DNA from: an uncultured Pelagibacteraceae bacterium
GTDB lineage: Bacteria; Pseudomonadota; Alphaproteobacteria; Pelagibacterales; AG-422-B15
Direction of reading: 5' to 3'
DNA: 64,000 nt
Assembly: GCA_902547315.1 (NCBI GenBank)
Contig: CACCND010000002.1
Coordinates: 132,395 to 196,394 of the forward strand
The notes beneath the pieces are model-generated. The model saw nothing but the letters and a program-made list of their open reading frames with translations, was not told the origin of the DNA and did not search any database. Position 1 is the stretch's first letter; every line of letters begins with the position of its first letter. A program made the translations under genes and the position numbers. This document shows positions 26,580-35,596 of the stretch, one piece after another.

Positions 26580-27298
26580 TTTTATTTCCAGCAATTGATT
26601 TAAAAGACGGTAAATGTGTAAGATTAATACAAGGTGATTTTAAACAATCTACAACATACAATGAGTCACCGTTAGAACAGGCTAAAATTTTTGAAGACTC
26701 TGGAGTAGAATATTTGCATTGCGTCGACCTAGATGGTGCGCTCAAGGGCAATTTTGAAAATATTAAATCTATTGAGCAAATAAAAAAAAATACAAATCTT
26801 AAGATTCAGTTCGGTGGCGGAGTAAGGAATATAGAAAGAGTTGAAAGACTCATTAATATTGGTGTTAATAATGTTATTATTGGAACATCAGCTTTCGAAA
26901 ATAAAACTTTTTTTGAGAAATCAGTTTGCAATTATCCTAATAGAATTTCAATTGCTCTCGACATTAAGCAAAACCAAATTGCTACAAAAGGTTGGAAAGA
27001 GGTAAAAGATTTACAAATTTTTGATTTCTTGAAAAGTATAGAAGATCTTAAAATCAACTCAATAATAATTACTGACGTTATGAGAGATGGTATGAAGCAA
27101 GGAATTAACTTTGAAATGCTAGAAAATGTAATGGTTCAAACAAAAATTGACTGTGTTGCATCAGGCGGGGTATCAAATATCTCGGACCTTATTATCCTAA
27201 AGAAAAAAAATTACTCACAAATAAAAGGTGTAATTGTAGGTAAAGCAATTTATGACAAAAATATTGATATTGCTGAGGCATTAAAGATAGTTAGATAG
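26576..27298 (+). CDS. hisA: ProFAR isomerase HisA
   Basis: Amadori isomerisation step of histidine synthesis, on a TIM barrel. I choose ATG 26576 ([17 protein letters not shown], 240 residues), which overlaps the hisH stop by 4 nt. An in-frame GTG 12 nt earlier adds only four non-family residues. Asp8 and the aspartate in ITDVMRDGM are the catalytic pair. FGGGVRN and ASGGVSN are the two phosphate-binding loops. Confidence 0.97.
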   Translation: MILFPAIDLKDGKCVRLIQGDFKQSTTYNESPLEQAKIFEDSGVEYLHCVDLDGALKGNFENIKSIEQIKKNTNLKIQFGGGVRNIERVERLINIGVNNVIIGTSAFENKTFFEKSVCNYPNRISIALDIKQNQIATKGWKEVKDLQIFDFLKSIEDLKINSIIITDVMRDGMKQGINFEMLENVMVQTKIDCVASGGVSNISDLIILKKKNYSQIKGVIVGKAIYDKNIDIAEALKIVR

Positions 27299-27299
27299 A

Positions 27300-28058
27300 A
27301 TGCTAAAAAAAAGAATCATACCCTGTTTAGATGTTGATCGAGGGAGAGTTGTCAAAGGTGTCAATTTTGTTGACTTAATTGATGCTGGCGATCCTGTTGA
27401 ACAAGCAAAAATCTATAATTCTGAGGGAGCTGATGAACTATGCTTTCTAGATATAACTGCATCAAGTGACGATAGAGAAACCCTCTTTGAAGTTGTAAAA
27501 AAAACTGCTGAAAATTGTTTCATACCACTCACTGTAGGTGGAGGTGTCAGGACTATTGATGATATATCTCGTTTGCTTCACCATGGAGCAGATAAAGTGT
27601 CTATAAATACAGCAGCAGTTGAAAACATTGACCTGGTTGCAAAAGCGGCAAAGAAATATGGTTCCTCAACAATAGTTATAGCAGTAGATGCAAAAAAAAA
27701 TGGAGATAAAAGTTGGAATATATTTACCCATGGTGGAAGAAAGCCCACAGATATTGATGCATTAGAATATTGCATTGAAGTAGCTAATTTAGGAGCTGGT
27801 GAGATATTATTAACTTCAATGGATAGAGATGGAACAAAAATAGGATTTGACAATGAATTATTGAGTACTGTCTCATCCTCTATTGATATTCCTGTTATTG
27901 CTTCAGGTGGCGTTGGAAACCTTGAGCACTTTGTTGAAGGGGTATTAAAGGGGGGAGCTAGCGCTCTATTAGCTGCCTCTATTTTTCATTTCGGAGAATA
28001 TAGTATTAAAGATGTAAAAACATATCTTGCTGAACAAAATATAGCAGTTAGGATTTAA
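27300..28058 (+). CDS. hisF: imidazole glycerol phosphate synthase, cyclase subunit HisF
   Basis: Cyclase partner of HisH producing imidazole glycerol phosphate and AICAR. It has 252 residues. Asp11 in [15 protein letters not shown] and the aspartate of [13 protein letters not shown] are the catalytic residues. TVGGGVRT and ASGGVGN are the phosphate-binding loops. It begins one nucleotide after the hisA stop and is followed by a DUF1330 gene after 2 nt. Confidence 0.98.
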   Translation: MLKKRIIPCLDVDRGRVVKGVNFVDLIDAGDPVEQAKIYNSEGADELCFLDITASSDDRETLFEVVKKTAENCFIPLTVGGGVRTIDDISRLLHHGADKVSINTAAVENIDLVAKAAKKYGSSTIVIAVDAKKNGDKSWNIFTHGGRKPTDIDALEYCIEVANLGAGEILLTSMDRDGTKIGFDNELLSTVSSSIDIPVIASGGVGNLEHFVEGVLKGGASALLAASIFHFGEYSIKDVKTYLAEQNIAVRI

Positions 28059-28060
28059 TT

Positions 28061-28348
28061 ATGAAAGGATATTGGGTAGTAAAAGTGAATGTATTACATC
28101 CGGACAAGCAAAAATTATATGCAGAGTATGCAACTGAGGCGGTCAAAAAATACAATGGTAAATTTTTAGTACGGGGTGGTGAACAAACAACTATGGAAGG
28201 TAAAGAGTTTAAAAGAAACGTCATAGTTGAGTATGAGACAATTGAAATAGCTAAACAGGCTTATAACTCAGAAGAATATCAAAATGCAAAAAAAATCTTG
28301 GGAGATGAAAAGGATAGAATTTTTGCAATTGTTGAGGGAGTGGAATGA
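28061..28348 (+). CDS. DUF1330-family protein
   Basis: A 95-residue protein with the dimeric ferredoxin-like fold expected of DUF1330. It has KGYWVVKVNVLHPDKQKLYAEY at the start, GGKF-like KFLVRGGEQTTMEGKEFKRNVIVEYE in the middle, and AYNSEEYQNAKKILG near the end. Function is unknown for the family. It lies between hisF and hisE and overlaps hisE by 4 nt. A metabolic or quality-control role tied to the his operon is only inference. Confidence 0.85.
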   Translation: MKGYWVVKVNVLHPDKQKLYAEYATEAVKKYNGKFLVRGGEQTTMEGKEFKRNVIVEYETIEIAKQAYNSEEYQNAKKILGDEKDRIFAIVEGVE

Positions 28349-28656
28349 GCAGTAAAAAAGTTGATGTATTAGCTCGGCTCTTTGATACAATTATTTCACA
28401 CGCTAATGAAGACCCTTCAAAATCTTATACTGCAAAACTTATATCAGAAGGTAAAAGTAAATGTATAGAAAAGTTAAAAGAGGAGTCACTTGAAACTGTG
28501 GAGGCCGCTGAAGAAGATAATGTAGAGCAAATAATTTATGAATCGGCAGATCTTATTTATCATTTGTTAGTCATGTTGAAAAAATTTGATATAACTCCTG
28601 ATCAAGTCTATGAAGAGTTAGAAAAAAGAGAGGGTAAAACAGGACTTAGAGATTAA
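28345..28656 (+). CDS. hisE: phosphoribosyl-ATP pyrophosphatase
   Basis: Hydrolyses phosphoribosyl-ATP to phosphoribosyl-AMP in the second step of histidine synthesis. It has 103 residues. KLISEGKSKCIEKLKEESLETVEAA and ESADLIYHLLVML supply the acidic metal-binding helices of the MazG-like all-alpha fold. It overlaps DUF1330 by 4 nt, and its stop shares one base with the HIT gene. hisG, hisD, hisC and hisI are not in this window. Confidence 0.95.
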   Translation: MSSKKVDVLARLFDTIISHANEDPSKSYTAKLISEGKSKCIEKLKEESLETVEAAEEDNVEQIIYESADLIYHLLVMLKKFDITPDQVYEELEKREGKTGLRD

Positions 28657-29045
28657 TGTCATATGATAAGGAAAATATTTTTGCTAAGATTTTAAGAGGT
28701 GAAATCCCTTGTGATAAAATTTATGAGGATGAATATGTCCTGTCATTCAAAGATATTCGTCCGCAAGCACCTTCACATGCCTTAGTAATTCCAAAAGGGG
28801 AATACATAGACATAAATGATTTTAGTGCAAATGCTTCGGACGAAGAAATAATTGGTTTCAACCGGGCTATTTCAAACGTAGCAGATATGTTGGGTATAAG
28901 TGAAAAAGCTGGAGGAGGAGGATACAGGCTCATCGCAAATGCCGGTAAGGATGCGCATCAAGAAGTACCTCACTTACACTTTCATTTACTCGCGGGAAGA
29001 CCATTGGGACCAATGGTATTTCCTGAAAAACCTGAATACGAATAA
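28656..29045 (+). CDS. HIT-family nucleotide hydrolase (HinT-like)
   Basis: Predicted purine nucleoside phosphoramidase of 129 residues. NIFAKILRGEIPCDKIYEDEYVLSFKDIRPQAPSHALVIPK is the N-terminal HIT block. The active-site triad HxHxH is in EVPHLHFHLLAG near 105-112. The physiological substrate in bacteria is generally uncertain. It directly follows hisE (one-base overlap), a frequent alphaproteobacterial arrangement. Confidence 0.95.
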   Translation: MSYDKENIFAKILRGEIPCDKIYEDEYVLSFKDIRPQAPSHALVIPKGEYIDINDFSANASDEEIIGFNRAISNVADMLGISEKAGGGGYRLIANAGKDAHQEVPHLHFHLLAGRPLGPMVFPEKPEYE

Positions 29046-29050
29046 TCAAT

Positions 29051-29512
29051 ATGACTGAAAAAATCTCAGATGCTGAACTCATCAAGCTGTTTAATAAGAA
29101 TAAATTATTCGATCTTTTTAATATGACTGTTCTTGAAGTTGATACCACAGCTGGCAATATCAAAGTTGAGTTTGATATTGATAAAAAATATTGCAATCCT
29201 GCAGGTGACGTCCAAGGAGGTATTGTTAGTGGAATGGTAGATGATGCAACTGCATTAGCTTTTATATTTCAAAATCATTTCAAAAAAAGACCACCAACAA
29301 TAGAATTGAAAACAAATTTTTTGTATCCAACTAAACCAGGGAAAGTTATTGGATATGGGCGAGTGGTGAAATCTGGAAAAAATATTGTATTCTTGGAGGG
29401 TAGATTGGAGCAAAACAATAGGACTGTTGTTACCTCAACATCAACTTGTGTAAGTGTTGATATGCCTCAGGTTAATTTTAAAAAAATGATTGGAGATGAT
29501 AATGAAAAATAA
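29051..29512 (+). CDS. PaaI-type hot-dog thioesterase
   Basis: Predicted acyl-CoA thioesterase of 153 residues with one hot-dog domain. YCNPAGDVQGGIVSGMVDDATALAF contains the Gly-Gly and catalytic Asp pattern, and TIELKTNFLYPTKPGKVIGYGRVVKSGKNIVFLEGRL is the family-like strand region. Substrate not determinable from sequence. It overlaps the next reductase gene by 11 nt. Confidence 0.87.
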   Translation: MTEKISDAELIKLFNKNKLFDLFNMTVLEVDTTAGNIKVEFDIDKKYCNPAGDVQGGIVSGMVDDATALAFIFQNHFKKRPPTIELKTNFLYPTKPGKVIGYGRVVKSGKNIVFLEGRLEQNNRTVVTSTSTCVSVDMPQVNFKKMIGDDNEK

Positions 29513-30509
29513 ACAATGGATTTTAAAAAAATTTCCAGTTGGTGAAATTAGTGAAGGGGACTTAGTTTTGGAGGAAAATGAAGTTCCCAGTCTTTCAGAT
29601 AGTCAAATTTTAATAAGAAACATATATCTCTCTTTAGATCCTGCAAATCGCGGGTGGATGAGTGGACAAAAATCTTATGTTGATGCGATGCAAACTGGAG
29701 ACACCATGAGAGGTGGCACAATAGGCATAATCGAAGAGAGTAAAAATGAGAAATTTAAAAAAGGTGAAATTGTTAACTGTATGGGCGGATGGCAGCAATA
29801 CTGTGTAAGTGATGGGAAAGGAGTAAGGCAAATACCTCAAGGAACAGGTTTTCCTCTTGACTGTTATATGAGTATTTTGGGAATGACTGGCCTTACAGCT
29901 TACTTTGGTTTGCTTGATATAACTGATCCACAACCTGGCGAAACTTTAGTGGTTTCTGCAGCAGCTGGTGCTGTTGGATCAATTGTATGTCAAATAGGAA
30001 AAATTAAAGGTTGCAGAGTAATAGGGATTGCAGGCTCAGACGCAAAATGTAAATGGCTTGTCGATGAACTAGGTATTAACTCTGCTATCAATTATAAGTC
30101 TGAAAATCTGAGACAAAAATTAAAAGAGACTTGTCCTGATGGAATTGACATATATTTTGAAAATGTAGGTGGTAGCATAACCGAGGCGGTATTAACTCGC
30201 ATGAATATCAATGGAAGAATAAGTCTTTGTGGCTTGATCTCAGGATATAATGCCGAGTCAATTGTTCCGGGGCCCGCTTGGGGAAATTTATTGATTAAGA
30301 GAATTAAGCTTAAAGGCTTTATTGTTTTTGATTACTTCAAAAGATACATGGAAGCCTACAAAGATATTACACAATGGTTAAAAGAAGACAAAATTAAGTA
30401 TAAAAATCATATTATTCCAGGTATTGAGAATGCAGGTACTGCAATAAAAAAGTTATTTTCTGGCGAAAACGAAGGTAAATTGATTATAAAAGTATCTGAA
30501 GAAAGCTAA
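29502..30509 (+). CDS. NADP-dependent oxidoreductase of the MDR superfamily (CurA/YncB-like)
   Basis: Zinc-independent medium-chain reductase of 335 residues, related to curcumin/prostaglandin/2-alkenal reductases. I choose ATG 29502 (MKNKQWILKKFP); GGAG at 29492-29495 is a suitable ribosome-binding site, while a TTG at 29490 is in frame but less likely. NIYLSLDPANRGWMSG is a subfamily hallmark. VVSAAAGAVGSIVCQIGKIKG is the nucleotide-binding loop. DYFKRYMEAYKDITQWLKE is the C-terminal signature. It reduces activated double bonds by analogy. Confidence 0.9.
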   Translation: MKNKQWILKKFPVGEISEGDLVLEENEVPSLSDSQILIRNIYLSLDPANRGWMSGQKSYVDAMQTGDTMRGGTIGIIEESKNEKFKKGEIVNCMGGWQQYCVSDGKGVRQIPQGTGFPLDCYMSILGMTGLTAYFGLLDITDPQPGETLVVSAAAGAVGSIVCQIGKIKGCRVIGIAGSDAKCKWLVDELGINSAINYKSENLRQKLKETCPDGIDIYFENVGGSITEAVLTRMNINGRISLCGLISGYNAESIVPGPAWGNLLIKRIKLKGFIVFDYFKRYMEAYKDITQWLKEDKIKYKNHIIPGIENAGTAIKKLFSGENEGKLIIKVSEES

Positions 30510-30520
30510 CGCATAATTTC

Positions 30521-31519
30521 ATGAAAAAGATTCTTATCTTCAGTAATGGTGAACAAATTGGGGATGGAATTTTAAAACTTCAAATTGTCAACCAGTTAAG
30601 GGAAAGATTCCCAACAGCAGAAATCCATTGGATGACTGATACTATTTATACTGAGTATAATTCTCGTTTAAAAAAATTCACTGAGCCATATATTGACAAA
30701 ATCTGGGAGCAGGTAAACTTAAGCCCTTTTTTTTGGAAAAGAATATCTTCAAAACACGATCTCAAAAATATTAATTTTGATATAATCATTGATACACAAA
30801 AAGCAGTTTTACGCACTATTGCGTTGCGAAGAATTAAATGTTCAAAATTTATCTCCGCCTCTGCTAATTGGATGTTTTCAAACTATAAACCCAAGGATAA
30901 AAAATCAAAAAGACGATTTTATGTAAATAATATTATTGAAATGCTTGATTTAGTATCAAGTTATAAAAAAAAACAAGCATCATCTATAACAATTCCAAGA
31001 GAAATATTAAAAGAATTACGAGAAGTTTTCCAAGCTGATAAAAAGTATTTTGGCATTTCACTCGGTTCTAATACGCCAAAGAGGATTTGGGACTACAAAA
31101 AATTCATAGATGTGGCTAAATATTTTGAAGCAAAAGGGTTTGAGATAGTTTTTTTTCTTGGCCCACAAGAGATACATTTAAAGGATGATATAATTAATCA
31201 AATTAAAAAACCAATATTTCCTGAGGAGGAATTGTCTAATTTTCCGGGACTTGAGGTAGTAATGGGTTCTACAAAATATTTAAGCATGGCAATTACTAAT
31301 GATAGTGGCACTGGGCAAATGCTATCAACAAATCTATGTCCATTGCTGAAAATATGTGGTCCAACAAGCGCTGTTAAGTTTCTAAACGATCAATTTGAAA
31401 ACATTCATTTTATTTCATCGGTCGAATTTGGGGGTAGTAATATTAATTTAATTTCAGTGAATGATGTTATAAAAGAGTCAAATAAAATTTTACAATCCTC
31501 CCGATCGTCTTTTGATTAA
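30521..31519 (+). CDS. glycosyltransferase family 9 protein
   Basis: Predicted heptosyltransferase-like enzyme of 332 residues that transfers a sugar, probably onto lipid A core or another surface glycan. The N-terminal domain starts with ILIFSNGEQIGDGILKLQIVNQLRERFP. The C-terminal donor domain has GISLGSNTPKRIWDYKKFIDVAKYF, VFFLGPQE and the NDSGTGQML motif typical of GT9. It is the only obvious glycosyltransferase in the window. Its last 30 nt overlap the opposing SDR gene. Confidence 0.85.
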   Translation: MKKILIFSNGEQIGDGILKLQIVNQLRERFPTAEIHWMTDTIYTEYNSRLKKFTEPYIDKIWEQVNLSPFFWKRISSKHDLKNINFDIIIDTQKAVLRTIALRRIKCSKFISASANWMFSNYKPKDKKSKRRFYVNNIIEMLDLVSSYKKKQASSITIPREILKELREVFQADKKYFGISLGSNTPKRIWDYKKFIDVAKYFEAKGFEIVFFLGPQEIHLKDDIINQIKKPIFPEEELSNFPGLEVVMGSTKYLSMAITNDSGTGQMLSTNLCPLLKICGPTSAVKFLNDQFENIHFISSVEFGGSNINLISVNDVIKESNKILQSSRSSFD

Positions 31520-32341
31520 TTGATCTAAGACTCTGTCGGGTAATAACATTGGAAGTGTCCAATACATCATTCTACTTGGTGTAATGGCATACCGTGTTTT
31601 CCTGTTCGGATTATGTAGTGCATTAAATATTAATTTTCCAACTTCCTCAGCTGGAAAAGCTATCTTTTTGGCATTTTTCATTCTTTTAGGTATTCCTTTG
31701 GCTGCCTTCGCATAATCAGTTTTTTTGAGGCTTTCTAAAAATTTTTTATCAATTTTATCAAAAATTTCACTTTTTATTGGACCTGGTCCAATAACTACAA
31801 CATCAACTCCGTATCTCATCAATTCTCTTCTTAAACTATGACTTAAGCCCTCTAATCCAAATTTAGATGCAGTATAAGCTCCAACACCAGGCATTCCAAT
31901 TTTTCCAGAAATTGAACTTATATTGAAAATTACACCTTTCTTCGAACTATTATTTTTTTCCGCTCCACACAATGGAGCAAAATATTTTATGACTCTAAAT
32001 GCACCATTTAAATTAATATCAATTTGTTTTTCAAAATCTTTTACTCTTTGATGCAATAAGGGGCCAGATATCGCTACACCTGCATTATTAACCAAAGCAA
32101 GAAGATTCGAACTCTTAAGATCTTTTTTTAAAAATGTGACAGCCTTTTTTAGCTGAGCTTCCTTTGTTACATCAAAGATTAGAGGTGTAAAATTATCTTT
32201 ATAAATTTTTTTTAATCTGTTTGCATCTTTTGAATTACGAATACTTCCATAAACATGAAAACCGTTGTTCACAAAATAACTAAGTGTTCCTAGTCCAATA
32301 CCAGTAGAGACACCTGTTATCATAATAGATTTTTTCCTCAT
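31490..32341 (-). CDS. short-chain dehydrogenase/reductase (classical)
   Basis: NAD(P)-dependent SDR of 283 residues. The cofactor loop is TGVSTGIGLG near residue 9, and NNAGVAISG is the core motif. The active-site Ser lies in ISSISGKIG, and the Tyr/Lys pair in YTASKFGLEGLS. The C-terminal extension (about 230-283) is longer than minimal and rich in basic residues. Substrate unknown. It overlaps the PfkB kinase gene by 4 nt, its upstream neighbour, and GT9 by 30 nt tail to tail. Confidence 0.88.
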   Translation of the reverse strand: MRKKSIMITGVSTGIGLGTLSYFVNNGFHVYGSIRNSKDANRLKKIYKDNFTPLIFDVTKEAQLKKAVTFLKKDLKSSNLLALVNNAGVAISGPLLHQRVKDFEKQIDINLNGAFRVIKYFAPLCGAEKNNSSKKGVIFNISSISGKIGMPGVGAYTASKFGLEGLSHSLRRELMRYGVDVVVIGPGPIKSEIFDKIDKKFLESLKKTDYAKAAKGIPKRMKNAKKIAFPAEEVGKLIFNALHNPNRKTRYAITPSRMMYWTLPMLLPDRVLDQLIKRRSGGL

Positions 32342-33303
32342 AACCTTGCTCCGTAGATTTGAATTATTTTAGAGGCGAATGTTACACCTTCATTACCACA
32401 TTGTTCTAAATTGTCACCATTTATGTATCCAAGTAAAAAGCCTGCAGCAAATAAATCTCCTGCTCCAGTAGTATCGACCAAATTTTCAATTTGCTGAGCT
32501 TTTATTTGTATAAGTTGATCTTTATTAACAATCATCGCACCTTTTTCGCCAAGTGTGACAGCGAATATTTTATCATGCCGACTTATAATCTCGAGACAAT
32601 CATCAAGGCTATCCTTTTGATAGAGCGATTTAATTTCCTCCTCATTTGCGAAAATTATGTCAGCTTCATTATTGACTAGATGTAAAAAACTTTCTCTAAA
32701 TCGTTCAATGCAAAAAACATCAGATACACTGAATGCAACTAACTTGCCTGCCTCTTTGGATATTTTTATTGCTTTTTTAATCGCTTCTTGCGCATCATCA
32801 AGATCCCAAAGGTATCCCTCAAGATAAGTAATTTTTGACTGTGCTATAACATCTTCATTGATATCATTTGAGTTTAGTTTTTGGGAAATCCCCAAATATG
32901 TACTCATTGTTCTTTGTGCATCTGGCGTTACCATGACTAGACATCTCCCAGTTTCGCTTTCATCTGATCGAGCCTTATTTGCAAAAATAACCTTTTCTTT
33001 TTCAAGACCTTGAATGAATGAATTTCCAACTTCGTCTTTGCCTACTTTGCCGATAAAAGCGGACTTGATATTATTTTGAGCTAATGCAACGATAGAATTT
33101 GCAACTGAACCTCCAGAGACATCTGCTTTTATTTTAATTTTTTTTGATAGGGATTTTATAGTATCTAAATCTACAAGTGACATAAGCCCTTTTCTAAGTT
33201 CCTGTTGATTTATAAATTCATCATCGACATCGGTGATTACATCTACAATTGCATTACCTATACCAACAATGTCAAATTCTTGATTTACCACGTCTCCACC
33301 CAA
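32338..33303 (-). CDS. PfkB-family carbohydrate/adenosine kinase
   Basis: Ribokinase-like kinase of about 321 residues, most similar in character to the alphaproteobacterial adenosine kinase group (FDIVGIGNAIVDVITDVDDEFI at the N-terminus). Motif 1 is SGGSVANSIVALAQN, and motif 2 is DTTGAGDLFAAGFLLGY with the catalytic Asp. The start is uncertain. TTG 33303 overlaps the upstream SDR by 19 nt, while GTG 33291 would give a shorter overlap. No good ribosome-binding site decides it. Adenosine salvage is the best guess; another sugar or nucleoside is possible. Confidence 0.87.
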   Translation of the reverse strand: MGGDVVNQEFDIVGIGNAIVDVITDVDDEFINQQELRKGLMSLVDLDTIKSLSKKIKIKADVSGGSVANSIVALAQNNIKSAFIGKVGKDEVGNSFIQGLEKEKVIFANKARSDESETGRCLVMVTPDAQRTMSTYLGISQKLNSNDINEDVIAQSKITYLEGYLWDLDDAQEAIKKAIKISKEAGKLVAFSVSDVFCIERFRESFLHLVNNEADIIFANEEEIKSLYQKDSLDDCLEIISRHDKIFAVTLGEKGAMIVNKDQLIQIKAQQIENLVDTTGAGDLFAAGFLLGYINGDNLEQCGNEGVTFASKIIQIYGARL

Positions 33304-34019
33304 GGGCGTAGATCTAACTCAAAGGTCCACGCATTTTTTGGTTGATTATGTATCATCAGGTAGTTTTGCGCAATATCATCTGGCTTCATTAGGCCATCAA
33401 TTTTTTTCTTTTCTTTGACATAATCAGGAAAAAGCTTATTCACCCACGGTGTATCAATTGCTCCATCTACAATAACATGTGCTACATGAATACCTTTTGG
33501 CGCTAATTCTTTTGCCATACTTTGTGCTAAAGCTCTTTTTGCTTGTTTAGCACCTGAGAACGCAGCAAAACCCTCTTTACCTCTTATACTTGCTGTCGCA
33601 CCGGTAAATATGATTGTCCCTTTTTTTCTTGGTGCCATTTTTCTTGTTACCTCTCTTCCCATAAGAAAAGCGCCAAAGGTTGCCATTTCCCATACTTTAT
33701 AATATTTTTTTGAGGTTGTTTCTAAAATATTGAAGCGAATGTTGGCCCCAATGTTGTAAACAGCTACATTAATTTCACCAATCTCTGTTTCTATTTTATT
33801 AATGAAATTAATAACATCTTCTTCTTTTCTTGCGTCTAAACTAAACGCGAAACACTCTCCGCCATTTTTTTCTATTTCTTCTTTTAGCGGCGATAATTGA
33901 TCTCCATTTCTTCTAGCAACTACAGAAATGAAGTTATTTTGTGCGAATACTCTTGCTATTGAAGAACCAAGGCTATCACCAGCGCCGATAATTAGTGCTA
34001 CTTTTCTTTTAGACATCAT
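33285..34019 (-). CDS. SDR-family oxidoreductase lacking the catalytic tyrosine
   Basis: An SDR of about 244 residues. I choose ATG 34019 (or the adjacent ATG 34016); a TTG at 34037 is also in frame. IGAGDSLGSSIARVF is the cofactor loop. At the active-site position the usual YxxxK reads FSGAK (Phe154, Lys158), and the preceding Ser region reads TGATAS. Related SDRs with AF(S/A)xAK and GIHVAHVIVDGAID form a known group, so this may be normal for the subfamily, but classical dehydrogenase chemistry is doubtful. It heads the leftward SDR-kinase-SDR run. Confidence 0.85.
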   Translation of the reverse strand: MMSKRKVALIIGAGDSLGSSIARVFAQNNFISVVARRNGDQLSPLKEEIEKNGGECFAFSLDARKEEDVINFINKIETEIGEINVAVYNIGANIRFNILETTSKKYYKVWEMATFGAFLMGREVTRKMAPRKKGTIIFTGATASIRGKEGFAAFSGAKQAKRALAQSMAKELAPKGIHVAHVIVDGAIDTPWVNKLFPDYVKEKKKIDGLMKPDDIAQNYLMIHNQPKNAWTFELDLRPWVETW

Positions 34020-34075
34020 AAATAAAGTTATCAGCAAACAACAAACAGTTAAAGGTGTTTTATTTTTACAACCAA

Positions 34076-34729
34076 CTATGCCTTTTTTGTTTTAATAGGC
34101 TTTTTTCTATTTGGATAACAAGTCTTACATATTTTACATCCTATTCCAAAACAACCTCGAGCTGCACAATATTCCCGTCCATAAAATATTATTTGTAAAT
34201 GTAGCTTGTTCCATAGTTTTTCAGGAAATATTTTTTTTAAATCACTTTCGGTTTGCTTTACACTTTTGCCGTTAGTTAACCCCCATCTTTGGGCAAGTCG
34301 ATGAATATGGGTGTCAACAGGAAATGCTGGGTGACCAAAACCTTGTGACATTACAACACTGGCTGTTTTATGTCCTACTCCAGGAAGTGCTTCTAAATCT
34401 TCGAAGGTTTCTGGAACCCTACCATTAAAATTTTTCATCAATATTTTTGATAGCTTTGAAATAGCCTCTGATTTTTGTGGAGCAAGACCACAGGGTCTAA
34501 TAATATTGTAAATGGTTTTGACTGGCAGTTTCTCCATTTTCGCAGGACTATTAGCTTTCTTAAAAAGCAAAGGAGTTATTTCATTGACTCTTTTGTCTGT
34601 ACATTGTGCACTTAGAAGAACAGAAATTAATAATTCAAAATTATTTTTATGATTTAATGGAATTGGAGTCTCGGGATAAATTTTATTTAAAATACTAATT
34701 ATTTTTTTTGCCTTATCAGCTTTCAACAT
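34076..34729 (-). CDS. nth: endonuclease III
   Basis: Base-excision repair glycosylase/AP lyase for oxidised pyrimidines. It has 217 residues. SVLLSAQCTDKRVNEITP is the N-terminal family block. The helix-hairpin-helix LPGVGHKTASVV includes the catalytic Lys, and VDTHIHRLAQRWG the catalytic Asp. The C-terminal CAARGCFGIGCKICKTC supplies the [4Fe-4S] cysteines. It is 18 nt from dapB on the same strand. Confidence 0.97.
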   Translation of the reverse strand: MLKADKAKKIISILNKIYPETPIPLNHKNNFELLISVLLSAQCTDKRVNEITPLLFKKANSPAKMEKLPVKTIYNIIRPCGLAPQKSEAISKLSKILMKNFNGRVPETFEDLEALPGVGHKTASVVMSQGFGHPAFPVDTHIHRLAQRWGLTNGKSVKQTESDLKKIFPEKLWNKLHLQIIFYGREYCAARGCFGIGCKICKTCYPNRKKPIKTKKA

Positions 34730-34747
34730 TATGTTACTTTATTTATG

Positions 34748-35557
34748 TTATCTAATATTTAAGACATCTGACATTTCAAATAGGCCAGGTTTTTTATCAA
34801 TACCCCATTTCACAGCCCGTATTGCTCCGTTAGCAAAAATACCCCTATCTTTTGCTGTATGCTTAATAGTAATATCCTCATCCTTATTTGAAAAAATAAT
34901 TTCGTGATCACCAATTACCTCGCCTTTGCGAAAGGAAGAGATTACAATTTTATCTTTAGTGCTTTTAGCTTTTGTGTTTAAACGAGAGATTTTTCTAATA
35001 TTTTCAAATTTTTTATTTTTACCTTTTGCAGCAGCCTGTCCCATCATTATTGCAGTGCCTGAAGGCGCATCAATTTTATGTCGATGATGCGTTTCGTTTA
35101 TTATTGTGTCAAAATCATTTTTTAAACTTGAGGAACTTATTTTAATTAATTTATTAATTAGGTTAATGCCCAAACTCATATTACCTGATTTTATGATCGT
35201 TGCATGCTGCGCAGCGAGTTTAATTTTTTTTAATTGAGAGTTTTTAAAACCTGTAGTTCCAATTATATGTACTATTCTTGCTTGAGCAGCATATTTTGCA
35301 TGTATCATAGTTGCTTCAGGAGTTGTGAAGTCAATAACAGCGTCAGTTTTGGCAAATAATGGAATTATATTATCTGTGACTTTGATTTTTAATTTTTTTG
35401 TTTTGAGTAATTGTCCTAAATCTTTGCCAACAGCTTTATGTCCTTTTCTCTCGGTTGCACCATACAAAATAAGTGACTTATCTCTCAAAACTCTTTTGGC
35501 GATTTGCATTCCCATGCGTCCAGATACGCCAGTTATGACAATTTTTATTTTTTTCAT
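34748..35557 (-). CDS. dapB: 4-hydroxy-tetrahydrodipicolinate reductase
   Basis: NAD(P)H-dependent step towards diaminopimelate and lysine. It has 269 residues. VITGVSGRMGMQIAKRV is the Rossmann loop and DFTTPEATMIHAKYA the conserved acidic segment. NETHHRHKIDAPSGTA contains the catalytic His/Lys. It lies between dnaJ and nth, a dnaKJ-dapB order often seen in alphaproteobacteria. Confidence 0.97.
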   Translation of the reverse strand: MKKIKIVITGVSGRMGMQIAKRVLRDKSLILYGATERKGHKAVGKDLGQLLKTKKLKIKVTDNIIPLFAKTDAVIDFTTPEATMIHAKYAAQARIVHIIGTTGFKNSQLKKIKLAAQHATIIKSGNMSLGINLINKLIKISSSSLKNDFDTIINETHHRHKIDAPSGTAIMMGQAAAKGKNKKFENIRKISRLNTKAKSTKDKIVISSFRKGEVIGDHEIIFSNKDEDITIKHTAKDRGIFANGAIRAVKWGIDKKPGLFEMSDVLNIR

Positions 35558-35596
35558 TAATTTAAGATAATCGAAATAATCGAAAAAGTAAGTTTT

